Shown: positions 1 to 6,108, counted from the first letter of the stretch. The stretch: DNA of 8,728 nt from a bacterium (GCA_030018505.1 JASEHO010000061.1:1-8728); one strand, 5' to 3'. The notes: generated by a model not told the origin, from the sequence alone. Made by a program: numbers and translations.

Positions 1-171
1 TATCAGCAGTCAGATAAGATCAAGAAAATCAAGGCAGTAGCAGATCTTGTAATTTTGCGTGCTTTTCTATATTAAACAGCTTAACCCCTTAAAGCTGATG
101 GCTGAACGCTGATACCTGAATGCTTACCCTTTTTCCTTCTATATTCTACATTCGATATTTTCATTTTATGG
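1..171. repeat. Heptad-repeat intergenic element A (cut by window start)
   Basis: Noncoding DNA downstream of exbB. Positions 94-128 read as five consecutive 7-mers of the form GCTGAWN/CCTGAAT/GCTTACC. Positions 137-164 are four more (TTCTATA, TTCTACA, TTCGATA, TTTTCAT). The window begins with TATCAGC at 1-7, the exact reverse complement of the heptad GCTGATA at 108-114, followed by AGTCAGA. The array therefore looks like the right half of an inverted pair whose left half is mostly outside the window. No ORF, tRNA or convincing terminator was seen here. The heptad phasing is read directly from the sequence; calling it one element is inference. Confidence 0.6.
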
Positions 172-205
172 GAACTTTTGGCTAATACCTACTATAATCT
201 CTGCA

Positions 206-221
206 AAAGTTAGCTAACTTT
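206..221. repeat. 16-bp perfect palindrome over the exbB stop codon
   Basis: AAAGTTAGCTAACTTT is self-complementary over 16 bp and contains the exbB stop codon (TAA, 210-212 on the minus strand). A related inverted repeat pairs AACTTTTG (173-180) with CAAAAGTT (204-211). The palindrome has no T-tract on the transcribed side and is AT-rich, so it is a weak terminator candidate. It could instead be a protein-binding site or an mRNA 3'-end structure. Confidence 0.5.
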
Positions 222-866
222 GTATCTTTTTATCACCTGTGGTTTGCCTTTTTCTCCTCGGAAGTATCTCTTCAAGATAAGATGGGAAATGGCATCAGCA
301 TAAGCCATTAAATCGTTTGACCTCTTCTTAAAGAAATTAAAGAATATTGCCGCAGGAATAGCCACCCAAAGACCAACTGCTGTAGCTACCAATGCCTCAG
401 AGATGCCTGTCATCACTCCCCCTTGTTGACCTACTGCCAAGCCCTTAAAGGAGTGGACAATGCCAAGGACTGTGCCAAATAACCCGATGAACGGTGCGTT
501 TGCTCCGAGGGTTCCAAGGAGTGCCAGGCGCTTCTCTATATTCATTTTGACCACTATCTTCTCTGCCTCCATTGCCTCAGAAGCAGCCTCTGGCCCTGAG
601 CCAATAACAGAAAGCCCAGCCTTGATAATAGGCAAAAGCGGCGAGGAGGTCTGATTTAGAATATCCATTGCCTCATCCAGCCCCCTCTCCTCCAGATGAA
701 ATTTCATCTCAGACCAAAGCCTCTTTGTCTCCCTCTGAAACTTAGAGTAGAGTATTGCCTTCTCTATAATCACACCTATAGAGGTAATGCTCAAAATGAT
801 AAGGAGAACAAGCACCCATCCCCCTCCACCGACAGCAAACCCCATCAAAATATTTGTCAGTTCCAT
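210..866 (-). CDS. exbB: ExbB/TolQ/MotA-family proton channel protein
   Basis: 218 aa, typical length for ExbB/TolQ. In this family the protein forms an inner-membrane pentamer which, with ExbD, uses the proton gradient to drive TonB or Tol work at the outer membrane. Visible features: TM1 about residues 12-35 with GGGGW at its start; a cytoplasmic loop (about 37-112) with the conserved SPLLPIIKAGL segment; TM2 about 114-140 with GLFGTVLGI (128-136); TM3 about 155-179 with the signature EALVATAVGL (157-166), where E157, T132 and T162 match the conserved pore residues. The start overlaps the end of the upstream ORF by 10 bp and has only a weak Shine-Dalgarno sequence, suggesting translational coupling. 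It is last in a receptor-led operon, which favours ExbB over TolQ or MotA. No exbD or tonB follows; 209 bp of repeats do. Confidence 0.88.
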   Translation of the reverse strand: MELTNILMGFAVGGGGWVLVLLIILSITSIGVIIEKAILYSKFQRETKRLWSEMKFHLEERGLDEAMDILNQTSSPLLPIIKAGLSVIGSGPEAASEAMEAEKIVVKMNIEKRLALLGTLGANAPFIGLFGTVLGIVHSFKGLAVGQQGGVMTGISEALVATAVGLWVAIPAAIFFNFFKKRSNDLMAYADAISHLILKRYFRGEKGKPQVIKRYKVS

Positions 867-1195
867 CTCTTTGATTGTGCTAAATAATTGAAGCCAAAGA
901 AGTAGTTTTGCCAGGATGTATCGCTTGAGCCATACTCATTGTCAAAGGCAAAAAAATCAGCCAGAACCTCATAAAGCCTGGTTAATTCTCTAAGACGCTT
1001 CTTATTCTTTTTGTCAGAGATAGTAAGATAGAGAAGCTCTAATGCTCGCTCAAAAGCCTGCTGGCTATATTCAAGGTTATTTTTGTTTTTCCAGCTTATC
1101 GTGCGATTGATTTCGCTTCCAATATTAGCCATTTGAACAGGAAACGAAAACTCAAACCACCTACCACAAGCTAAGTCTTTATGCTGATAATTCAT
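857..1195 (-). CDS. Small conserved protein of unknown function, partner of DUF5674-like gene
   Basis: 112 aa, no signal peptide or membrane segment, so probably cytoplasmic. Not assigned to a named family. The centre is predicted helical (about residues 41-82, with AFERALELL at 47-55), followed by an acidic and aromatic C-terminal stretch DNEYGSSD (85-92) with W95, Y98, F99 and F100. The N-terminal MNYQHKDL and NIGSE (24-28) look like motifs of a small bacterial family I recall only as hypothetical proteins. The start ATG overlaps the stop of the upstream gene (ATGA, 1192-1195), preceded by GGTGGAAAG as a close Shine-Dalgarno. Its own end overlaps exbB by 10 bp. This tight coupling supports a real gene that works with its upstream neighbour. 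A two-gene module is inference; no function is claimed. Confidence 0.75.
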   Translation of the reverse strand: MNYQHKDLACGRWFEFSFPVQMANIGSEINRTISWKNKNNLEYSQQAFERALELLYLTISDKKNKKRLRELTRLYEVLADFFAFDNEYGSSDTSWQNYFFGFNYLAQSKRWN

Positions 1196-1530
1196 CTTTC
1201 CACCAATTTATCAACTATAGCTTCTATCTTTTGTTTAATCTGAGGGTCATCTATGCCTCTGCTTCGGTTACCTTGAAAAGGACGAAGGTTTATCATTGAG
1301 TCAAACTCAATAAACCCCTCAGTAAGTTCTGGATATAGATTAATACCCCAAAGGTTGTTCTGCTTTGACCCCTGCTCCAAAAGCAAAGCCTCTTCATCAG
1401 AGTGGAGCTCAGCATTTAAAGCCATAATCCCTTTCTCAATATCAACCACAGCCTTGACAAAATTACCAAAGCCATTAGCTGCCATCTCCTTCAGCTCTTT
1501 TAACCCTATTCTTTCCTTTACTATTCTCAT
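1192..1530 (-). CDS. DUF5674-like protein
   Basis: 112 aa, soluble. I recognise the general pattern of DUF5674, a small family of unknown function: an N-terminal helix with KELKEMAANGFGNFVKAVVD (11-30), then AELHSDEEALL (40-50), NNLWGINLYPE (58-68), EFDSMINLRP (75-84) and GNRSRGI (87-93). The conserved polar residues (E41, H43, D45, E46, E47, E75, D77, N81, R83, N88, S90) could form an active or metal-binding site, but this is inference and no reaction is known to me. The start at 1530 lies 3 bp past the receptor stop and has GATGAGG nine bases upstream, inside the end of the receptor gene. It therefore belongs to the same transcript, overlapping the next gene by ATGA. Its place between a receptor and exbB is unexpected and may reflect cassette insertion. 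Confidence 0.75.
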   Translation of the reverse strand: MRIVKERIGLKELKEMAANGFGNFVKAVVDIEKGIMALNAELHSDEEALLLEQGSKQNNLWGINLYPELTEGFIEFDSMINLRPFQGNRSRGIDDPQIKQKIEAIVDKLVER

Positions 1531-1533
1531 TGC

Positions 1534-3816
1534 TTAAAACCTCATCTCAAATCCACCCAAGAACATAAAGGGAAGCATCATGGACTCTTTCCTCTCTTTA
1601 TAGTCGTCTGAATAGTAGTAGCCATAGATATTCTTGTGGTTGTAAAGGTTTAGGAATTGAAGGTAGCTTGAACAGTCCATTCCTTTTATCTTAAACAGCC
1701 TCTCTATCTTCAGATCAAGAACTTGATAATTTGGCATCCTTTTTGAATTATACTCACCCCAGATAGGCTTGTAAAGGATTGCTGTTTCAGATCCTGTTTC
1801 TACTACTCCAACAAGGGGTGTATAGGGATTGCCGGTATTGAACCTCCATGTTGCTGATAACCTCCATTTTGTGCTCAGTTTGTAATTGCCTACAATAGAT
1901 AGGGTATGCCTCCTGTCCTGCTCTGTGGGATAGAATTTTGGGTCATCAGATACCCCGGCAGTTTCAGTTCCATTCTCAAACATATGCTCAGAATCTCCTC
2001 TCTGCCTTTTGGAGACAGACCAGCTATAGCTTATCCATCCATCAAGCCTTTTTGCCTCTTTCTTCTGCAAGAAAAGCTCTATTCCATAAGCCTTGCCCTT
2101 TCCTTTGTTCAGGAAATTCTTCTCATTGTCTGATAAGATAAGGTCTTTTAGGTCTTTATAGTATGTTTCGCATTTAAGCCTTACATCTTCTGAGACCTTC
2201 CTCTCTATGCCCAGGATATAATCAATCCCCTTTTGTGGCTTTAAGTCTGGGTTACCCTCCTTCTCATCCAACCAGAAGACATCCATCGGAAACTGACTAT
2301 TATAGCAATATGCGGCTTTCAGGCTTGTCTTGTCTCCTATATCATACTTTAAGGAAAACTTTGGTACTAAGGAATAGTCCTTTGTCATATCAAGATACTC
2401 ATATCGCAAGCCAGAATCTAATGTAAGTTTTGGCTTTATCTTCCATCTATCCCAGCCATAGAGCCCAATATAGTTGGCGTCTTTTTTAATCTCATAAGCC
2501 TTTTCTTCATACCCCTTTTTCAATGTATCTGTTCCTTTTATCACCTCTGTTTTAAACTCTCCAGCGAAACTCAAGTCTGAAGAGTAAATGTATGTTCCGG
2601 ATCTGAGCTTATGCGAAGGAGAGATCTGCCAGTCAAGGTCGCTTCTAAGAGAAACACTTTTTGGATATATCTTTTGTTTGAAAGAGAATTCTGGATGATA
2701 GAAGTCAAAATCACCCTTATCTTCCTTGTAAGCTAAAGTTGTCTGCAGGCTATGGTTTTCTGTTGGTATCCATTTATGATCTATTCCTAAGATTCCCATC
2801 TTATAATTATAGCCAAAGTGGGCCCCGGCTATAGTTGGATCATGCTCTTCCTTTAACCACATATCCATACCCTCACTTACATAGGGCGTGAATAGGGTGA
2901 GCTTATGTTTGGAAGATAGGTCAAAGTAGAGCTTGCAAAGCAGATCGTCGAACCAGGGATAGACATTGCCCTTCTCATCCTTAGATAAAATCTTGGCCAG
3001 GTAGTCATAGTGTGTCCTCTTGGCAGAAAAGAGATATGAACTGGCCTCTTTCTTAATTGGGCCATTTAAGAGCAACTCCGCTGTTGTTGGGGATAGCTCA
3101 AAGAGTCCAGACCTCTTGCTCAGGCTTTTCTTCTTATACCGAATATCAATCACACCAGCCAGACTCTGTCCTCCCTCTGCTGGAAATCCACCAGCATAGA
3201 AGTCAACCTCATCAATAAGCCTTGTATTGAACATTGTCAACATCCCTCCCCAGCGATATGGCCAGTATATGAAGACCCTATCCAGGATATAGATAGTCTC
3301 CATAGGGGATCCACCACGGACATAGAGAGCGCCTGAGAAGTCACCAGCAGTTATCACCCCAGGCAAGGTCTTTAGCGTCTCTGAAAGGTCATTAAAGAGA
3401 TTGACAGAGGTATCCCTTATCTGCGCCTCAAGAAGCGTCTCTTTGCTTATTATAACCTCCTCAGCAGGTGTAGGACTGGGGCTCTCAACCACAAACTCCT
3501 CGCCATAGAAGGTAAGGGAGGCGATAAGCTCAAAGTCTGCTTGGGTAGTTTTGTCTGAAAAGACCTCTATCTCTTTGACTTCTTCATTATAACCAGAAGC
3601 CTTGACAGATAGCCTGTAGAGAGCAGGAGGAAGCTCAATCGCAAACCTGCCATATTTATCTGTGGTAGCCTTTTTCTTCCCGGAAAGGTCTATCCTTGCC
3701 CCAGAGATTGGAGTCTGGGTCACCCTATCTAAAACAGTCCCACTAACAGACCCTGACTCCTCAGCAAAGACAGGAAAAGAAAAGAGAAAGATAAAGACAG
3801 GATAAAGCCTCTTCAT
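1534..3816 (-). CDS. TonB-dependent outer-membrane receptor with N-terminal carboxypeptidase-regulatory-like domain
   Basis: 760 aa. A signal peptide (residues 1-18, cleavage after FPVFA) is followed by a carboxypeptidase-regulatory-like beta-sandwich (about 22-98: SGTVLD, PISGARI, YGRFAI, YRLSVKASGY). A possible TonB box, EEFVVES, lies at 106-112. The plug domain spans about 118-228 (TLKTLPGV, YVRGGSPMETIYILD, DEVDFYAGGFPAEGGQSLAGVIDI). The rest is a beta barrel rich in alternating aromatic strands and ends in phenylalanine (MRF), the usual outer-membrane assembly signal. The family imports siderophores, cobalamin, metals or glycans using TonB-ExbB-ExbD energy; the substrate cannot be told from sequence. 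The plug reads LDRVFIYWP where many relatives have LDG..IYNP. The start is fixed by the signal peptide, and an in-frame stop lies just upstream. GAAGGA abuts the ATG, too close to act as a normal Shine-Dalgarno. First gene of the four-gene unit. Confidence 0.93.
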   Translation of the reverse strand: MKRLYPVFIFLFSFPVFAEESGSVSGTVLDRVTQTPISGARIDLSGKKKATTDKYGRFAIELPPALYRLSVKASGYNEEVKEIEVFSDKTTQADFELIASLTFYGEEFVVESPSPTPAEEVIISKETLLEAQIRDTSVNLFNDLSETLKTLPGVITAGDFSGALYVRGGSPMETIYILDRVFIYWPYRWGGMLTMFNTRLIDEVDFYAGGFPAEGGQSLAGVIDIRYKKKSLSKRSGLFELSPTTAELLLNGPIKKEASSYLFSAKRTHYDYLAKILSKDEKGNVYPWFDDLLCKLYFDLSSKHKLTLFTPYVSEGMDMWLKEEHDPTIAGAHFGYNYKMGILGIDHKWIPTENHSLQTTLAYKEDKGDFDFYHPEFSFKQKIYPKSVSLRSDLDWQISPSHKLRSGTYIYSSDLSFAGEFKTEVIKGTDTLKKGYEEKAYEIKKDANYIGLYGWDRWKIKPKLTLDSGLRYEYLDMTKDYSLVPKFSLKYDIGDKTSLKAAYCYNSQFPMDVFWLDEKEGNPDLKPQKGIDYILGIERKVSEDVRLKCETYYKDLKDLILSDNEKNFLNKGKGKAYGIELFLQKKEAKRLDGWISYSWSVSKRQRGDSEHMFENGTETAGVSDDPKFYPTEQDRRHTLSIVGNYKLSTKWRLSATWRFNTGNPYTPLVGVVETGSETAILYKPIWGEYNSKRMPNYQVLDLKIERLFKIKGMDCSSYLQFLNLYNHKNIYGYYYSDDYKERKESMMLPFMFLGGFEMRF

Positions 3817-3824
3817 TCCTTCAA

Positions 3825-3854
3825 AGTATATTCTAAAACTACTATAGAAGGCAA
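3825..3854 (-). promoter_or_regulatory. Candidate promoter of the receptor operon with palindromic spacer
   Basis: On the minus strand TTGCCT (3854-3849) and TATACT (3830-3825) are separated by 18 bp. The spacer together with the last base of the -35 box is an imperfect 19-bp palindrome, TTCTA...TAGAA (3831-3849). The -10 box ends 8 nt before the receptor ATG (3816), so a transcript from it would start at or next to the start codon. A repressor site between -35 and -10 would suit a nutrient-controlled receptor, but it does not match a Fur box that I can recognise. Confidence 0.4.
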
Positions 3855-4035
3855 TTAAAAACAGTATGTGTTTAGCTCATTTTAGATTGGCTCATAAACA
3901 AAGGGTTCAAGGGGTCCAGGGGAAAGGAATCAAGTGAAGGTAACTTTTCATCCTTTACACTTCCTCCCTTGAATCCTCGAACCCTTTTGTATAAGACACA
4001 ATTTTTCACCTAAACATATACTAAAAACACAATTG
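3852..4035. repeat. Long imperfect palindromic intergenic element B
   Basis: The two halves of this 184-bp stretch are inverted copies. CAATT (3852-3856) pairs with AATTG (4031-4035). GTATGTGTTTAG (3864-3875) pairs with CTAAACATATAC (4010-4021), 11 of 12 matching. CAAAGGGTTCAAGG (from 3899) pairs with the complement of CCTCGAACCCTTTTG (ending 3989). The inner arms read in 7-bp steps (GGGTTCA, AGGGGTC, CAGGGGA; on the other arm GGGTTCG, AGGATTC, AAGGGAG). It lies between the divergent receptor and dnaX promoters and could form a long hairpin in RNA from either strand. No ORF is present. The pairing is seen directly; a role in insulation or termination is inference. Confidence 0.65.
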
Positions 4036-4047
4036 CTCAAAAATATG

Positions 4048-4076
4048 TTGACATAAATTTAAGTTGATGATATAGT
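4048..4076 (+). promoter_or_regulatory. Strong sigma70-type promoter towards dnaX
   Basis: TTGACA (4048-4053), a 17-bp spacer and TATAGT (4071-4076) form a near-consensus promoter on the plus strand. Inverted GTTGAC (4047-4052) and GTCAAC (4075-4080) sit exactly on the two boxes, with a further GTTGAT at 4063-4068, so the site may also bind a regulator. Transcription from here would carry about 250 nt of leader containing repeat element C before reaching dnaX. Confidence 0.55.
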
Positions 4077-4118
4077 CAACTATACTGAAAACAGATTGAG
4101 TTTGCAATTTGCAATAAG

Positions 4119-4314
4119 GTAACAGTTTAGCCATCTGAAGTAATAATCTCTCTATCGGTGAGGGAAAAATTCAATGTAAAATGCAAAACTAACAACTATC
4201 AATTCAAAATTACTCCTCTTCTTCAAATGTTAATTGCTAATTGCTCATTGATAATTTTGCTTTTGAATTCCCTTTTTTGGTTGTTGCTTTGCTTTTAGAT
4301 GGGTAAATAGTTAC
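4119..4314. repeat. MITE-like element C with terminal inverted repeats and internal heptads
   Basis: A 196-bp noncoding element. The left end GTAACAGTTTAGCCATCT (4119-4136) and the complement of the right end, GTAACTATTTACCCATCT (4314-4297), match at 15 of 18 positions. The interior contains six 7-mers ending in AA (4168-4209; for example TGTAAAA, TGCAAAA) and, inverted, four 7-mers of the TTAATTG/CTAATTG type (4230-4257). The right end also matches the repeat at 8677-8728. No transposase is encoded, so any mobility would be supplied in trans. No clear target-site duplication was found. Together with element B and the promoter at 4048 it accounts for most of the 513-bp gap 3817-4329. Confidence 0.7.
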
Positions 4315-4315
4315 A

Positions 4316-4321
4316 TATAAT
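4316..4321 (+). promoter_or_regulatory. Candidate -10 box for leaderless dnaX transcription
   Basis: A perfect TATAAT lies 8 nt before the dnaX ATG, and there is no Shine-Dalgarno sequence between them. The same 8-nt geometry is seen at the receptor gene. No good -35 box lies 16-18 bp upstream, where the end of element C is found. A leaderless dnaX transcript is inference. Confidence 0.3.
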
Positions 4322-4329
4322 TTAAGATT

Positions 4330-5826
4330 ATGTCTCACCTTGTGCTTTCAAGAAAGTATAGACCAAAGAACTTTGATGAGGTTGTTGGCCAACATCATAT
4401 TACCACAACCTTAAAGAATGCTATCAGCCTAAACAGGCTCTCGCAAGGCTATCTCTTCTATGGCCCCCGTGGTACAGGAAAGACATCCATAGCCAGAATT
4501 CTGGCTAAGTCTCTGAACTGCCAGACTGGAATTATACCTATCTGCTGCGGAAAATGTTCTTCTTGTCTTGAGATTGATGAGGGAAAATCCCTTGATGTTA
4601 TTGAGATAGATGGCGCTTCAAATAGAGGAATTGATGAGATACGGGCGCTTCGTGAAAGGATTGCTTTTGGGACAGCGGCCTCAAGATATAAGGTCTATAT
4701 CATTGATGAGGTTCATATGCTCACCACTGAGGCATTTAATGCCTTACTCAAGACATTAGAAGAGCCACCGCCACATATTATCTTCATTTTTGCCACTACA
4801 GAGCTTCATAAACTGCCAAAGACAGTCATCTCAAGGACACAAAGCTATGAGTTCAGAAAAATACCAAGAGCAGGGATAGAGAAGGAGCTTTTGAGGATAA
4901 AGGAACTTGAAGGGTTTGGTCTTTCTGAGGAGGTTCTGGCTCTAATTGCTCGCCTTTCTGATGGCTCTCTAAGGGATGCAGAGGTTAGCTTAGAGCAGGT
5001 AATCTCTTTTAATCCCAAAGCAACTGTTTCAGAGATTCAAGAGCTGATGGGGATGTGTAACAGGGAGGCTATCCGTGAATTATTGACGATAATATCAGCC
5101 TCTGATCAGAAGGCAGTCTTAGCCAAGATAAACACTCTTGTGGATGCTGGTTTCCTTCCTGACCAGATAATGAAACAACTGATAGAGGAGATGGAAGGGC
5201 TTATTCTCTCTGCTGTTACAGAGGGTGTTCCAAGTATAGATTGGGTGATTGAAGCAGGGGATATTTTAAGGGATGGGTATGAGAGGATGAGAAGGCTTGG
5301 AAGTTTTAGCTCAATTCTTTTGCAGATTGCCTGTCTTAAGATGTGCAGGATACGGAGGAGTCAGGAGGAAGGAGTAGAAAGTGAAAAGTTAAAAGTTAAA
5401 AGTGAAAAGTCGAAAGAGAGTGGGCAAGAAAAAGGAGTAGAAAGTGAAAAGTTAAAAGTTAAAAGTGAAAAGTCGGAAGAGAGTGGGCAAGAAAAAGGAG
5501 GTAGGGAGGAGATAGCTGCTGCGAAGATTGACCTGTGGCCACAGATATTGGAGAGGATAAAGAAAGAGAAGCCTTCATTAGCCAGCGCCTTAAGTGATGG
5601 CCAGGTAGAAGTAAAGGATAATGAAATTCTTCTTAGTTTTGAAAAAAATTTTGCTCCAAACAAGCGGATTTTAGATAAAGATGAAAATAAAAGGTTGATA
5701 GAAGATACTATTTATGGTATCATAAAGCAAAGGATACAATTCTCTACGATACTTCGGAATAGTAAAAGCGAGGCTGATATTGTAGAGAAAGCTATCTCCA
5801 TATTTGATGCGGAGGTGATAAGATAG
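4330..5826 (+). CDS. dnaX: DNA polymerase III subunit gamma/tau (clamp-loader ATPase)
   Basis: 498 aa. DnaX is the AAA+ motor subunit of the clamp loader, which opens the beta clamp and places it on primed DNA. Visible: N-terminal LSRKYRPKNFDEVVGQ (6-21); Walker A GPRGTGKT (45-52); zinc-binding cysteines C64, C73, C76, C79; Walker B VYIIDEVH (122-129); ALLKTLEEPP (138-147); sensor 1 ATTE (155-158); the arginine-finger motif SR (168-169, in SRTQ where SRCQ is common); sensor 2 GSLRDA (212-217). The collar domain runs to about 340. A lysine- and glutamate-rich linker then carries two 21-aa repeats (348-389), followed by a C-terminal domain (about 400-475, IDLWPQILERIKKEKPS onward) found in many DnaX proteins. 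The stop TAG lies inside the first heptad of the following repeat. There is no Shine-Dalgarno; the start is set by the conserved N-terminus. ybaB follows 282 bp downstream. Confidence 0.96.
   Translation: MSHLVLSRKYRPKNFDEVVGQHHITTTLKNAISLNRLSQGYLFYGPRGTGKTSIARILAKSLNCQTGIIPICCGKCSSCLEIDEGKSLDVIEIDGASNRGIDEIRALRERIAFGTAASRYKVYIIDEVHMLTTEAFNALLKTLEEPPPHIIFIFATTELHKLPKTVISRTQSYEFRKIPRAGIEKELLRIKELEGFGLSEEVLALIARLSDGSLRDAEVSLEQVISFNPKATVSEIQELMGMCNREAIRELLTIISASDQKAVLAKINTLVDAGFLPDQIMKQLIEEMEGLILSAVTEGVPSIDWVIEAGDILRDGYERMRRLGSFSSILLQIACLKMCRIRRSQEEGVESEKLKVKSEKSKESGQEKGVESEKLKVKSEKSEESGQEKGGREEIAAAKIDLWPQILERIKKEKPSLASALSDGQVEVKDNEILLSFEKNFAPNKRILDKDENKRLIEDTIYGIIKQRIQFSTILRNSKSEADIVEKAISIFDAEVIR
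5371..5496 (+). repeat. Two tandem 63-bp repeats inside dnaX, built of heptads
   Basis: Copies at 5371-5433 and 5434-5496 differ at one base (TCGAAAG versus TCGGAAG, Lys to Glu). Each encodes 21 residues beginning GVESEKLKVK and ending SGQEK. Each unit also divides into nine 7-mers, several of the form AAAGTKA, so the 63-bp length keeps both the heptad phase and the reading frame. The A/G-rich heptads resemble the intergenic heptad arrays nearby. The near-identity points to a recent duplication. Confidence 0.9.
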
Positions 5827-6101
5827 TGTATAGTGAATAGTGTATAGTGAATAGTGAATTTAATCGGGATGGTTCACTCTTGTTTGAAAGCTTAAAGGTT
5901 AAAAAATGGAAATTAGAAATGAGATTTGAAATTAGAAATTTGAAATTGGCAAGAAAGAAGACTATGATTTCGAATTTCTTCCTAATTTCCAATTTCCAAT
6001 TTCCAATTTCTCCCTAAATCAGAAGGAAAAACTTTTGAAAATGAACCGTCCCATTTAATCCTTATGACTATACACCATACACTATAGCACCATACACTTA
6101 C
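5824..6101. repeat. Nested palindromic heptad element E between dnaX and ybaB
   Basis: From outside inwards: five copies of TAGTGWA (5824-5858) face inverted, degenerate ACTATAC/ACCATAC heptads (6067-6101). Next, GGGATGGTTCA (5866-5876) faces TGAACCGTCCC (6042-6052); the surrounding 18-bp arms match at 14 positions. Next, GAAATTN heptads (5928-5948, with weaker copies from 5908) face four AATTTCY heptads (5984-6011). About 35 bp of loop remain. The dnaX stop codon is the first TAG of the array. Transcription into ybaB must pass through it, so it may form a long RNA hairpin. The inner GGGACGGTTC motif reminds me of REP-like sequences linked to IS200/Y1-type transposases, but that is recollection only. 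Confidence 0.8.
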
Positions 6102-6108
6102 TTTAGAG

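Noticed and set aside
193..198. Plus-strand TATAAT downstream of exbB
   Set aside because: No -35 box and no gene on the plus strand to transcribe; AT-rich chance match.
460..887. Two plus-strand ORFs opposite exbB
   Set aside because: Shadows of exbB, which has conserved membrane segments and pore residues.
5361..5663. 100-codon minus-strand ORF opposite dnaX
   Set aside because: It is the complement of the dnaX linker repeat; its LLTFNFSL-type repeats are the heptads read on the other strand. dnaX domain evidence is decisive.
5792..5992. 66-codon minus-strand ORF in the dnaX-ybaB gap
   Set aside because: Made of translated heptad repeats (TIHYSLYTIL-like), with no domain or credible ribosome binding site.
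5824..6101. CRISPR array
   Set aside because: Repeats are 7 bp with no spacers of regular length, and no cas genes are present.
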